NCBI GenBank assembly: GCA_903878115.1
Contig: CAIRGO010000100.1
Location: forward strand, 1 to 43,054
DNA length: 43,054 nucleotides
Reading direction: 5' to 3'
Source of the DNA: Akkermansiaceae bacterium
GTDB taxonomy: Bacteria; Verrucomicrobiota; Verrucomicrobiia; Verrucomicrobiales; Akkermansiaceae
Shown: positions 10,401-18,036 of the stretch, one piece after another
Position numbering within the stretch: position 1 is the first letter of the stretch
How the letters are laid out: every line of letters starts with the position of its first letter
Translations under genes and position numbers: made by a program
Notes under the pieces: model-generated
Databases searched by the model: none
Seen by the model: the letters and a program-made list of their open reading frames with translations, nothing else
What the model was told of the DNA's origin: nothing

Positions 10401-12103
10401 CATACGAGGTCGCGTGGAATCGCTGTCGCACTAACTAACACGTTGAAGCGCTGCGTCCACGTGCTACCAGTTGAGTCAGACACCGTGAAGTCGAACCATG
10501 CCCGTCCGAACACATTGGGTGTTGGAGTAAAGTGCACGATTTTTCCGCCGGTGCCACTCTGCATCGTATTTCCGCCCGTGACATTGGAGAGCGTAAAAAT
10601 TGGGCTGCTTGTGAAGCCGCTGGTGTAGCGCGAGAGATCTACGTCCGCAAAACTAGGACTGGCTACTGTGTTTTTTGGAAGCAGTGCGTGCGGCTGTGAT
10701 TTGAAATGCAAATACTCTTCCAAATGCGTGTAACCTGCCACGGTGCCAGCAGGAAAAAAAGTGGTGCCCGTGATGAGACCGCCGCTGCTTAAAAAAACAG
10801 TATTGTGACTCTGCACAGCGGCATTCATCGCTAACGCATTTTCCCATAAATCTGGCATGCCATCTTTATCTGTATCGATCAACGAAGCGGCCGAATTCAG
10901 CGCTGCGAACGCAGTGCCTGTGCTTAGATCTAACGAAATTGGGTCACTGATGATGCCTCGTTGCATGGCAGATGTTCGCGTCACCGCAAGTTGCGTGAGC
11001 TCATCGCGCAGAGGCCGAGCTGCATCGTATTCCATGCGTAAGGCCCCGACTTGCGAGATGACTTTTTTATAAGCTGTAAGTCGCGCGTCAACGGTCACTG
11101 GCACACCAATCACAGTGCCGCCCGTCACGCCATTCACTGTCTGTGGCCATGCCGTTGTGGCGGTGTCGTATGTCGTACCACTCGACACCATCGAATAGTT
11201 TGATTTCGAAACATCAAGCACTCCGTTGTTGTTGCCATCAAGAGCACTGTCGCTCATGTGAAGTTTAAAAATACGTGATCCATCGGGATTATTTCCGCCG
11301 CCATAAATGCAATCGCCCGCACTGCCGCCATGACTAAACGTACTGCCGCGAATGTTCACTCGCGAGGTTGTCTCGGAGCCCTGTGCCATGTTGAAGCCAA
11401 GATCCCAGCCGAAGACAACATTGTTCACCCAATCGAATACCGCTGGACCGATACATTTTGGATTTCGAGTGTGATTGTTCGCCCATAAAGTATGATGCGC
11501 CGTAGCGTGGTTGATGTCCCATAAGCCGCCCGCTGAGTGTGATTGTAAGCCCCACGCATTCACAGACCACTGAAAGGTAAAATTTTCCGGCGGTGTTCCG
11601 AACGAAGATAGATTTTCATCAGTCGAAAACATCACATCGCAATGATCCAAAATGATGCGTTGCGAGCCATTGATGTCCACCGCATCACCACCTGCCGCCT
11701 GCTTCCCATAACGCCAGCGCACATGCCGAATCACGAGATCGTCCCCCGTTACATTCATGGTGTTGTTCCAAAAACACACACCATCTCCTGGCGCTGTTTG
11801 ACCAGCGACTGTAATTTTCGATCCATTAATGCTCAATCCACCTCCACTACCGCTGGGTAGCCGAATGTGTCCACTCACTGCAAATACGATGGTCCGACCC
11901 GCCACAGGAGCCGTTTGCACCGCATCTGCAAACGATCCCGCACCAGAAGCATTCAAGTTCGTTACTATATAAACATCACCGCCGCGCCCACCTGTCGAGT
12001 GTGAGCCATAGCCTTCTGCACCAGGAAACGCAGGGATTTGTGCTTGGACTGTGATTTGAAATACGATGAGTTTCGCTAGCAGTGTGTAAAGTCTGGAGGT
12101 CAT
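7451..12103 (-). CDS. Pectate-lyase-like secreted protein with autotransporter-associated beta-strand repeats
   Basis: The chosen ATG gives 1550 residues with a signal peptide (about 1-21, ending 'TVQAQ'). The ORF extends eight codons further only through a TTG. The N-terminal 400 residues resemble right-handed beta-helix pectate lyases of the PL1 type. Evidence includes the opening 'FPGAEGYGSHSTGGRGGDVY', then 'LPSGSGGGLSINGSKITVAG', 'DDLVIRHVRWRYG' and 'IILDHCDVMFSTDENLS'. A calcium-loop linker 'DTDKDGMPDLWE' lies near residue 410. About 1000 residues of beta-strand repeats follow, with units such as 'GTGVLTLTGASTHTG' and 'GMGLVTFTAANSFSG'. The C-terminal domain ends 'ASRFYRVVITP', resembling the end of the neighbouring repeat protein. 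The likely role is binding or cleaving plant- or algal-type polyuronates outside the cell. Catalytic residues were not verified. A good promoter lies 56 to 84 bases upstream. Confidence 0.87.
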   Translation of the reverse strand: MTSRLYTLLAKLIVFQITVQAQIPAFPGAEGYGSHSTGGRGGDVYIVTNLNASGAGSFADAVQTAPVAGRTIVFAVSGHIRLPSGSGGGLSINGSKITVAGQTAPGDGVCFWNNTMNVTGDDLVIRHVRWRYGKQAAGGDAVDINGSQRIILDHCDVMFSTDENLSSFGTPPENFTFQWSVNAWGLQSHSAGGLWDINHATAHHTLWANNHTRNPKCIGPAVFDWVNNVVFGWDLGFNMAQGSETTSRVNIRGSTFSHGGSAGDCIYGGGNNPDGSRIFKLHMSDSALDGNNNGVLDVSKSNYSMVSSGTTYDTATTAWPQTVNGVTGGTVIGVPVTVDARLTAYKKVISQVGALRMEYDAARPLRDELTQLAVTRTSAMQRGIISDPISLDLSTGTAFAALNSAASLIDTDKDGMPDLWENALAMNAAVQSHNTVFLSSGGLITGTTFFPAGTVAGYTHLEEYLHFKSQPHALLPKNTVASPSFADVDLSRYTSGFTSSPIFTLSNVTGGNTMQSGTGGKIVHFTPTPNVFGRAWFDFTVSDSTGSTWTQRFNVLVSATAIPRDLVWVGNAMTNPWDTTSTVWSRSGAPTSFNDGDFVSLDDTGSATPAIALSGTVQPAAVLVDASTKNYTLTGGIIGGAAILTKRGSGTLTLRSNNSHSGGTSIEDGGLVLGLIGTTSNNTGNLGSGVLSLLGDSTLTNAWAGTQLPLSAPIAVPVGSEPIIYAGRNIRFSGTLTGGGLLTIVNQTVTGNTFELTGPWAGFTGTLRITNGGGTNGGIRTIFNGGFFNGLSAATLDLVGGHSINPVTNSGGNTFPIGALMSTAADAVLNGGSAGSPTYTIGSLNTSTTFAGKFQNNAKLTKVGTGVLTLTGASTHTGATAVNEGTLLVNGSFGNSAVTIASGARLGGGGSFGGSVNVSNGGILEPEGVLTTGALTLAAPTLRFDLSGSSGGNNDRINAASLNLSGAHVFDISMKNRSLGAGTYTLLSATGSLTASSVTLSHNLVNTPRQSFALGRNVSGTTPGSVWLTVTGSPVTLAWSGGQTQWDIATTTAWLNGTVADIFYNADAVTFTDAATSGAVTIASNVAPRSVMINNATRSFTFGGSGITGDGSLHKLGMGLVTFTAANSFSGGVVLDAGTIQLGNSVANAGALGSGVVTMNGGVLKMYSAGNGTHAGTLPNSLHVAGSAQLEVAPRCGFSGDVTGSGTLDYRTNYVRPDITGDWSAFTGQLNITTAGSGDFRIASAYSWPGLPNASMNLAANTWFYMSGTTNTGAGTTISIGALNGASGSHLRGGATSGRTLAYRIGSKGTSATYSGDIAEQVSGGTTKIVKTGEGVWNLAGPATHRGTTTVEAGKLCIMSSGSITNTASLDVQSGATLCLEGGSISVETVSIASEANFTSTGGSITGEISNAGLATVSGSTLNVNGDITNSGTIRVVGGAQLMVTGTFSNSGVLDLLTSASSLPVNFVNTGIVIENSDRRILSSQKIGANFSITIMAHSGHSYQLQRSDSLNGAWTTLGSAIAGNGSLATLTDVGSATTASRFYRVVITP

Positions 12104-12158
12104 TTTACATTTAGCATGAATGTGCAACGTTCATTTTCTTGGAGGAGATTACTCACAT

Positions 12159-12187
12159 ATTTTACTTATACACATGCTTGCAGACAA
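12159..12187 (-). promoter_or_regulatory. Predicted sigma70-type promoter for the pectate-lyase-like gene
   Basis: Read on the minus strand, TTGTCT (12187-12182) is followed by exactly 17 bases and then TAAAAT (12164-12159), close to the -35 and -10 consensus. The expected transcription start is near 12152, giving an untranslated leader of about 48 bases before the ATG at 12103. The leader contains no Shine-Dalgarno sequence. This is a pattern match by eye and has no experimental support. Confidence 0.45.
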
Positions 12188-12283
12188 GCGTTCTTGATGG
12201 AGACTTACGTTTCAGCGCTCAATCAAGGGTTCTTTTTCTATATTCTACAATCGTTATGCAGCATCGGTACATGACACACATCA

Positions 12284-13270
12284 TCAGTCTAGCGGGTGAT
12301 GAGCTGCTGTTCCAGCGGGGCTCTGACGTTGTAAAATAATATTGGCAGCAGTGATCAGAAATCCGCCACCTAGTATGGCGATTGTCCATGTTTCGTTGGC
12401 AATTTCGTGCCCCATGAGTTTTCCTAATAATGCGGGTAAAAACATCGCGATGAGAAAAGTGAAAACAGGTTCGGCGCAGTAGATCATGCCAGCCTCGACG
12501 GAATGAACAAACGATTGCCAATGATTCATCAATCCGTAGGCACCGATGCTGCAAAAGATCGCCATCCCGGCGATGATTCCAAATGCCGCTGGCGATGCAA
12601 TCGCCGTGAAGCAATCGCTTAGCGAGTTCGCTGAGTAGAGCATGTGTGGTGTTCCTAGTAGTGCGATGCCAAGAAACATCACGAAGGTCACCGGCAAACT
12701 TCGATTGCTGGTATAGCGTGGATTTTCCAAGCAAAGAATTTGCATGGTGAAAAATATTGTAGCGAGTAGGGTTTCAATTTCGCCACGGCCCAGACGCAGG
12801 TCACGATAACTCACCCCAGATAGCCATGCCATGCCGATGGTTACCATGACCACCGCAATGAGAGTTGAATTGCTGGGCATGCGTCGCGTTTTGATTGCAT
12901 GAATTAAGGGCAAAAATACGCAGTAGCACTGGGTAATGAATGCGCAGGTAGATGCCTTGGTATAGTCTAAGGCATCCGCCTGCAACCACATGCCGAGCCC
13001 GCCATACAGCGCTAGTAACAAGCCTTGATGCCATTCACTGGTGTTAGGATTCTGTTTTTTCCCCAGTAAGACGGGAAGCACTAACAATGCGGCAAAACCA
13101 AATCGTGACACCATCAACAATGACGATAAAAATGGGCTAGTTGCATGAGCAAGAAGACTGCGTTGTTCTATGAAAAGAATTTTCACCAACGGAAAACTTA
13201 GTGCCCACAACAAGGTGGCTAGCAGCAAATAAAATAATGCGCGATTGTGTAGTGATCTTTCAGGTAACAC
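12284..13270 (-). CDS. EamA/DMT-superfamily transporter
   Basis: This is an integral membrane protein of about 328 residues with roughly ten hydrophobic helices, arranged as two EamA-type halves of five. The first helix is 'FYLLLATLLWALSFPLVKIL', a typical EamA opening with the small-residue/Pro pattern. The second half begins near 'NRSLPVTFVMFLGIALL' and contains 'CSIGAYGLMNHWQSFVHS', 'AGMIYCAEPVFTFLIA' and 'AILGGGFLITAANII', which match the conserved 'xxEPVxAxLxxxxxLGE...GGxLIxxG' pattern. Such proteins export amino acids, nucleosides or other small metabolites; the substrate is not predictable here. The start is uncertain. A GTG at 13270 leaves a short N-tail before helix 1. The ORF is open to 13375, with an ATG at 13360, but that would overlap the divergent gene and add a non-family leader. 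Confidence 0.82.
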   Translation of the reverse strand: MLPERSLHNRALFYLLLATLLWALSFPLVKILFIEQRSLLAHATSPFLSSLLMVSRFGFAALLVLPVLLGKKQNPNTSEWHQGLLLALYGGLGMWLQADALDYTKASTCAFITQCYCVFLPLIHAIKTRRMPSNSTLIAVVMVTIGMAWLSGVSYRDLRLGRGEIETLLATIFFTMQILCLENPRYTSNRSLPVTFVMFLGIALLGTPHMLYSANSLSDCFTAIASPAAFGIIAGMAIFCSIGAYGLMNHWQSFVHSVEAGMIYCAEPVFTFLIAMFLPALLGKLMGHEIANETWTIAILGGGFLITAANIILQRQSPAGTAAHHPLD

Positions 13271-13388
13271 GCCCCGACTTTGCTGTGTGTGGCAAACTCT
13301 GGCAAGGAGTATATCTTTGCAGTTGCGCCATGGAAATTCCGAGCGATGATTCTCGCGCATGCAAGCTTTGCCCACACCGCCCGCGTTG

Positions 13389-13853
13389 ATGCGACAGTTT
13401 GAAAAGGGACTGATTTCACGTGAAGAATTGCATGAAAAAATGAGTTTACACGCTCAGGTGCTGATTGATGAAATGGAAATGCAACACGCAAATCCCGTGG
13501 AATCGTTAATCGAGCAATGGCGCAATCGCATGCAAGCATCGCGTCTTGCTGGCAAACATGGAGAGCTGTGTGTGCGCGAGGTCTTTCATGCACTTTCAGA
13601 GTTGGACGATTTTCCCCCAGCACAATTATTATGGAATGCGGCGCACCCTCATATGCCTTTGTTTTGCTTCATTCGCATGCAGAGTCATCCGTTATTTCGG
13701 GTCGTGGAAATGCAATCTTCGTCATCAAGTATTACGATAGAGGTCGAATATACACGTCATAAAAATGACCTTCGAACAAAAGAGAAATTCCACCTCATAC
13801 GAAATCGAAAATGGATTCTATGCGTGGCGAGTCGTGAACAAATTTTCTTGTGA
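13389..13853 (+). CDS. Conserved-looking protein of unknown function
   Basis: This ORF of about 154 residues, read from the ATG at 13389 (an in-frame ATG also exists at 13359), is not one I can name. The N-terminal half is predicted helical and charged ('FEKGLISREELHEKMSLHAQ', then 'ESLIEQWRNRMQASRLAGKH'). The C-terminal half alternates strands, with 'MPLFCFIRMQ', 'ITIEVEYTRH' and 'REKF'-like charged segments. No signal peptide, membrane helix or metal motif is evident. It is divergent from the EamA gene and convergent with amtB, with only three bases between the two stop codons. Codon use looks like that of its neighbours. It is probably a real cytoplasmic protein, as the frame is intact over its whole length and fills the gap between genes. 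Confidence 0.6.
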   Translation: MRQFEKGLISREELHEKMSLHAQVLIDEMEMQHANPVESLIEQWRNRMQASRLAGKHGELCVREVFHALSELDDFPPAQLLWNAAHPHMPLFCFIRMQSHPLFRVVEMQSSSSSITIEVEYTRHKNDLRTKEKFHLIRNRKWILCVASREQIFL

Positions 13854-13856
13854 AAA

Positions 13857-15170
13857 TCACGATTCCATTGGATAGGCATTTTCGCCATGCTCTGCCCGAT
13901 CTAGCCCTTCGTTTTCTTGCTCGGGAGTAACGCGTAAACCAATTATTTTTTTCACCACCAACGCGATCAAAATGGTAGCCACTGCTGACCAGACAATTGT
14001 CACACCCAGACCTGTTAGTTGGATTCCAAGCTGAGTCATTAGTGGCTTCACATTGCCCAATCCACCGAGATACGGCTGACCAAAAAAAGCTAACAAAATT
14101 GTCCCTAGAATTCCGCCCACACCATGAACGGCAAATACATCTAACGAATCATCAATGTGCCATTTTTCTCGAATCAAACTAACCGAAAAATAACAAACCA
14201 CGGCGGCAATCGAACCGATGGCAATGGCTCCCACTGGTCCTACATCACCGGAGGCTGGAGTGATGGTGGCTAATCCAGCTACGAGACCTGTCACCATGCC
14301 GATGATACCAGCCTTGCCATTGCGCATTCTCTCTAACAACATCCACACAAGTGCCGCACTGCAAGCAGATAAGTGAGTGACCAGCATCGTCATGCCAGCA
14401 CCTGCTCCAGCGGCGAGTTGACTTCCGGCATTGAATCCGAACCAGCCAACCCATAACATCGCGGCTCCGATAAATACCATGGCGGGACTATGCGGCGGAT
14501 GTGGATGCTGCGGAAACCCTTTGCGTTTGCCTAACATAATTGCCAATACTAAAGCGGTGACCCCTGCTGTGGCATGGACGACAATGCCGCCCGCGAGGTC
14601 TTTGATGCCAAGGTCAAACAGCCATCCACCGCCCCAGACCCACTTGCAAACGGGTGCATAAACGATGATCAACCAAAGCGCAGAAAACAGCAGCGTGGCA
14701 CTGAATTTCATCCGCTCCACCACCGCACCAACAAAGAGTCCTGGCGTGATGATTGCGAAGGTCATTTGAAACATCAGGAATAATGATTCTGGAATGCTCG
14801 TGTTAGATGCCACGGCATTCAGCGGCACATTATGCAAAAATGCAGCACTGAAATCCCCGATCCATTTCCCATCACCCTTGAATGCGAGGCTATAAACGCC
14901 CGCGATCCATAGTAGTGAAGCGACACAAGCAATGCCTGCACATTGACCGAGCACGGAAAGAAAATTTTTCCCGCGCACTAGACCTCCATAAAATAATGCC
15001 AAGCCAGGCATGGTCATAAATAATACCAGTGCTGTAGCAGTAAGTATCCACGCGCTATTGCCAGAATCGATCACATGACTTGTCGTCTCCTGTGCTGAGG
15101 CAATCGAAGGAATTAGGATTCCGCAAGCGATCAGCGGAAATGATTTTCTAACAGTATTAAAATGATTCAT
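13857..15170 (-). CDS. amtB: Ammonium transporter (Amt family)
   Basis: This 437-residue protein has a cleavable-looking N-terminus ('LIACGILIPSIASAQE', about 13-28) and eleven or so transmembrane helices. It conducts NH4+/NH3 across the inner membrane. The twin pore histidines are present: His199 in 'DLAGGIVVHATAGV' and His349 in 'FAVHGVGGILGT'. The structurally important Asp191 and the 'WVGWFGFNAGS' helix are also there. The C-terminal cytoplasmic tail contains 'GLRVTPEQENEGLDRAEHGE', the conserved segment for regulation by a PII protein. No glnK gene is adjacent, which is less common for bacterial amtB. This is one of the few genes here with a Shine-Dalgarno-like GGGAG close upstream. A TTGACA box and two tandem palindromes precede it. 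Confidence 0.96.
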   Translation of the reverse strand: MNHFNTVRKSFPLIACGILIPSIASAQETTSHVIDSGNSAWILTATALVLFMTMPGLALFYGGLVRGKNFLSVLGQCAGIACVASLLWIAGVYSLAFKGDGKWIGDFSAAFLHNVPLNAVASNTSIPESLFLMFQMTFAIITPGLFVGAVVERMKFSATLLFSALWLIIVYAPVCKWVWGGGWLFDLGIKDLAGGIVVHATAGVTALVLAIMLGKRKGFPQHPHPPHSPAMVFIGAAMLWVGWFGFNAGSQLAAGAGAGMTMLVTHLSACSAALVWMLLERMRNGKAGIIGMVTGLVAGLATITPASGDVGPVGAIAIGSIAAVVCYFSVSLIREKWHIDDSLDVFAVHGVGGILGTILLAFFGQPYLGGLGNVKPLMTQLGIQLTGLGVTIVWSAVATILIALVVKKIIGLRVTPEQENEGLDRAEHGENAYPMES

Positions 15171-15183
15171 GTGACTCCCGAGT

Positions 15184-15212
15184 ATTCATGAATGCAATTC
15201 ATGAATTGTCAA
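15184..15212 (-). promoter_or_regulatory. amtB promoter -35 box with tandem palindromic operator
   Basis: On the minus strand a perfect TTGACA (15212-15207) is followed at once by the 10-bp palindrome ATTCATGAAT (15206-15197), the spacer TGC, and a second identical palindrome (15193-15184). The second copy overlaps the place of a -10 box. The amtB ATG lies 14 bases beyond it. Two identical dyads lying between the -35 box and the start codon are what a repressor or a nitrogen-responsive regulator site would look like. The regulator is unknown. The sequence match is certain; the function is inferred. Confidence 0.55.
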
Positions 15213-15221
15213 TCGGGAAAA

Positions 15222-16970
15222 TTACATGCGTTGAGGCACGGGAATGCCTAACAATTGCAACCCTTGTTGTAAGGTCCGCGCGGTGACATCGCAAAGAGTC
15301 AGACGGCTGTAGCGCGTAATTCCTTCTGCTTTCAACACGGGGCAAGCCTCAAAGTAGGAGTGGAACGCACGCGCGGTTTCTAATAAGTATGTCGTCAATA
15401 AATTAGGGCGGCAGTCATCTAACACACTCGGCAGAACTTCCGCAAAACGAGAAAGTAGTCGCGCTAGATGAATCTCGGCTTCTTCTTTCAATTCGATAGT
15501 AGAACCTGGCTGAAAGGTTTCTTCTAGTTTGCGGAAAATAGAGCGTGACCGCACAAAGCTATAAAAAAGATACGGAGCCGTATCGCCTTCTAATGCCACC
15601 ATTTTATTCAAATCAAACACATAGTCGGACAAGCGATGATGCGCCAATTCTGTAAATTTCACAGCGCTAATTCCGATCAATTCTGCAAGGTTTGCCCGCT
15701 CTTCATCGGTATCCAAACGACTGCGCTCGTTCACGGTGAGACGCGCTGCACTTACTGCATCATCTAGCACATCTGCCAATTGTGGTAAATCTCCCGCGCG
15801 GGTTTTGAGTGGCTTGCCATCGGTCCCTAGAATCGTGCCAAACGCAATGTGCCGCAGATCTACCTCTGCCATGCCTAGTCGTGCGGCCACGGCGAAGAGC
15901 TGTTGGAAATGCGATGACTGACGATGATCCACCACATACCACACGGCATCCGCTTGCCATTCACGTTGGCGAAATTGTAGCGTCGCAATGTCGGTGGTGG
16001 CGTAGTTGAATGCGCCATCGCTTTTGCGAATCATCATCGGGAAATCGGTCCAGTCGGCATCACGACGAATCAAAAATGGATCTTTCGTAGGGTCGCTCAC
16101 GCTGCCATCGGAAAAAATACATACGGCTCCTTCGCTCTCGCGCGCCAGATTTTTTTCTAACAACTCTTCGACCAGTGGTGCCAGTGCGTCATTGTAGGCA
16201 CTCTCGCCTAACCAATGATCAAACGACACATCGAGACGGTTATAGATTGCATTCAGTCCTTTTTTCGAGAGCTCTAGGCATCTTGTCCAGATCGCGAAAT
16301 TCTCTGCATCGCCTTGTTGGAGTTTTACCAATTCAGACCGACACGCCTCGCGAATTGCTTCATCGGTTTTTGATGAATCACTCGCGTAACGATAGAGGCG
16401 CAGCAATTCCTCCAGCGGATCGGCGAGCAATGCCGCTTCATCGAGCACGTTTTTCCATGCCCACGTGACCATGCCAAATTGCGTGCCCCAGTCGCCAATA
16501 TGATTATCGGTGATGACGTTGTGCCCGAGAAAACGAGCAATTCGCGATAAGCTTTCGCCAAGAATTGTAGAACGGATATGCCCGATGTGCATCGGCTTCG
16601 CCACATTCGGTGCGGAGAAATCGATCACAATTGTTTGCGGGGTGGCGATGCGGTCAACGCTCAATCGTTCATCGATCGCTGCAGCTTGCATCCGTGTGGC
16701 GTAGGCCTCCGCTTTGATGCGGAAGTTGATAAAGCCGGGGCCTGCGATTTCGGTAGTGGCGAGATCAGCGATGTCAAGCGCAGCGATGATTTGCTCCGCT
16801 AACGCCCGCGGATTCATTTTGCGCGATTTCGCTAAAGCCATCGCCGCATTGCATTGATAATCGCCAAATCTCAAATCAGTCGCCGGGCTAACAGAGGCAA
16901 CGATCGTCTCGCCCAAGATCTGGGTGAGCGTGGCGGAAAGTGAGGATTCGAGATGCTGAGCAATAGTCAT
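15222..16970 (-). CDS. argS: Arginyl-tRNA synthetase
   Basis: This 582-residue class I aminoacyl-tRNA synthetase charges tRNA-Arg with arginine in the cytoplasm. It contains an N-terminal ArgS additional domain (about 1-90), the ATP-binding 'HIGH' motif at 128-131 within 'APNVAKPMHIGHIRSTILGE', and the family segments 'DNHIGDWGTQFGMV' and 'RDADWTDFPMMIRKSDGAFNYATTD' (the latter not quoted in full). 'DGKPLKTRAGD' stands at the usual KMSKS position, as in the many ArgS proteins lacking a canonical KMSKS. The C-terminal DALR anticodon-binding domain ends in 'LLGIPVPQRM', a typical ArgS tail. Length and order are normal. No Shine-Dalgarno sequence is seen upstream of the ATG. It is transcribed away from the aminotransferase gene, with a 144-base gap between their start codons. 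Confidence 0.97.
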   Translation of the reverse strand: MTIAQHLESSLSATLTQILGETIVASVSPATDLRFGDYQCNAAMALAKSRKMNPRALAEQIIAALDIADLATTEIAGPGFINFRIKAEAYATRMQAAAIDERLSVDRIATPQTIVIDFSAPNVAKPMHIGHIRSTILGESLSRIARFLGHNVITDNHIGDWGTQFGMVTWAWKNVLDEAALLADPLEELLRLYRYASDSSKTDEAIREACRSELVKLQQGDAENFAIWTRCLELSKKGLNAIYNRLDVSFDHWLGESAYNDALAPLVEELLEKNLARESEGAVCIFSDGSVSDPTKDPFLIRRDADWTDFPMMIRKSDGAFNYATTDIATLQFRQREWQADAVWYVVDHRQSSHFQQLFAVAARLGMAEVDLRHIAFGTILGTDGKPLKTRAGDLPQLADVLDDAVSAARLTVNERSRLDTDEERANLAELIGISAVKFTELAHHRLSDYVFDLNKMVALEGDTAPYLFYSFVRSRSIFRKLEETFQPGSTIELKEEAEIHLARLLSRFAEVLPSVLDDCRPNLLTTYLLETARAFHSYFEACPVLKAEGITRYSRLTLCDVTARTLQQGLQLLGIPVPQRM

Positions 16971-17079
16971 GAAAAATGTGCCATCAAGGGCGGGGGGAGT
17001 TTTTAGGAGGAAATCAGGGGCTTTTCCACTAAAATTCTTATGTTCTTTCTTTTTTCGTGAATCGCGTCCATTTGAAATC

Positions 17080-17108
17080 TTGCCCTGTTGATGATTCTCA
17101 CCTAAAAA
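17080..17108 (+). promoter_or_regulatory. Predicted leaderless promoter of the class IV aminotransferase gene
   Basis: TTGCCC (17080-17085), a 17-base spacer and TAAAAA (17103-17108) resemble -35 and -10 boxes. The last base of the -10 is seven positions before the A of the start codon at 17115, so the predicted transcription start coincides with the start codon. There is no Shine-Dalgarno sequence. The prediction is by eye. Confidence 0.4.
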
Positions 17109-17114
17109 AATTGC

Positions 17115-17942
17115 ATGGCAATCATTTGGATAAATGGAAAATGGCAGGATGTATCTGCTAGCGGTATTCCTCTAAATGACCGTGGTCTGCTGCATGGATG
17201 CGCTGCTTTTGAAACCATGCGCGTGGTCGATGGACGCGTGCAACATCTGGAAAAGCATCGCGCACGCTTAGAGGCCACCAGTAAAGCATTGTCATTGCCC
17301 TCAGTCGAATTGTTGGATTTGTTAGAGATCATTGGATTACTTTGCGAGAAAAATCATTGTGCATCTGGTCATGCCCGTGTTCGGCTCACCGTCACCGCAG
17401 GGGAGGGGACATTGTGGGATTCGCAGCTAGGAAAAAATGCCACGATGTGGATCTCCGCCCAGCCTTTTACTCCCAACCTCAAAACTATTTCAGCGGTCCT
17501 GTTGCCATGGCGACGCAATGAATACAGCCCGCTCAGCGGTATGAAAACTGCCTCCTATGCAGAAAACTTGTTAGCCAAACGCTGGGCGCATCAACAGGGT
17601 TACGACGAAGGAGTCTTTCTCAACACCGCTGGGAATCTCTGCGAAGGCAGCACCAGCAATCTTTTTCTTGTCATAAATCAGGTACTCTACACCCCCGATC
17701 TCAGCAGCGGCTGTCTCCCCGGTGTGATGCGTGCCGTGGTGTTAGAGCAAGCTGCCGCCCTCGGTATCCCGTGCCTCTCCACCCCACTTTCCGCCAACAT
17801 GCTCGAGGAAGCAGATGAGCTATTTTTCACCTCCGCCCTCCACGGAATCATTCCCGCAAATCGCCTAGGTTGCCGTATCCTCAGCGCCCCAGGCCTTATC
17901 ACAGAGAAGTTGCTAGATATAGGAGAAAGCTCTTTCCAATAG
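17115..17942 (+). CDS. Class IV PLP-dependent aminotransferase, aminodeoxychorismate lyase-like
   Basis: This 275-residue fold-type IV PLP enzyme could act as 4-amino-4-deoxychorismate lyase (folate synthesis), as a branched-chain aminotransferase or as a D-amino-acid aminotransferase. Conserved features are the start 'WINGKWQDVSASGIPLNDRG', 'FETMRVVDGRV', the Schiff-base lysine Lys144 in 'GMKTASYAENLLA', and 'CEGSTSNLF' with the PLP-binding Glu177, followed by 'LPGVMRAVV'. The short length and 'GxFETMRV' opening fit PabC or DAAT better than IlvE. A lyase role is favoured but not proven, because no pabA or pabB gene is adjacent. The start is supported by a promoter whose predicted transcript begins at the ATG. 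It is followed by a kinase gene on the same strand after 94 bases. Confidence 0.88.
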   Translation: MAIIWINGKWQDVSASGIPLNDRGLLHGCAAFETMRVVDGRVQHLEKHRARLEATSKALSLPSVELLDLLEIIGLLCEKNHCASGHARVRLTVTAGEGTLWDSQLGKNATMWISAQPFTPNLKTISAVLLPWRRNEYSPLSGMKTASYAENLLAKRWAHQQGYDEGVFLNTAGNLCEGSTSNLFLVINQVLYTPDLSSGCLPGVMRAVVLEQAAALGIPCLSTPLSANMLEEADELFFTSALHGIIPANRLGCRILSAPGLITEKLLDIGESSFQ

Positions 17943-18036
17943 CTTGAGCAACAATTTCGCTTTAAATTGACAAAAATTTAGGATTGCTGCGTGGGATGAT
18001 TGTTGCATACTACGCGCTTTCCCAGAAAACGATCTT

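Noticed and set aside
7662-10628. Plus-strand ORFs antisense to the pectate-lyase-like gene (for example 7662-8198, 9720-10127)
   Set aside because: Same reason: mirror frames of a repetitive coding sequence.
3789-12103. Possible DNA tandem-repeat array or CRISPR
   Set aside because: The repetition is at protein level only; unit DNA has diverged and there are no constant repeats with unique spacers.
12139-12339. 66-residue plus-strand ORF over the pectate-lyase promoter and the EamA gene end
   Set aside because: Runs into the EamA gene antisense and has no start signal; composition not protein-like.
13219-13623. 134-residue minus-strand ORF
   Set aside because: Overlaps two better ORFs on both strands; no family features.
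17967-17972. Perfect TTGACA upstream of the kinase gene
   Set aside because: No acceptable -10 box lies 16-18 bases downstream; the weaker pair at 17984-18011 fits better.
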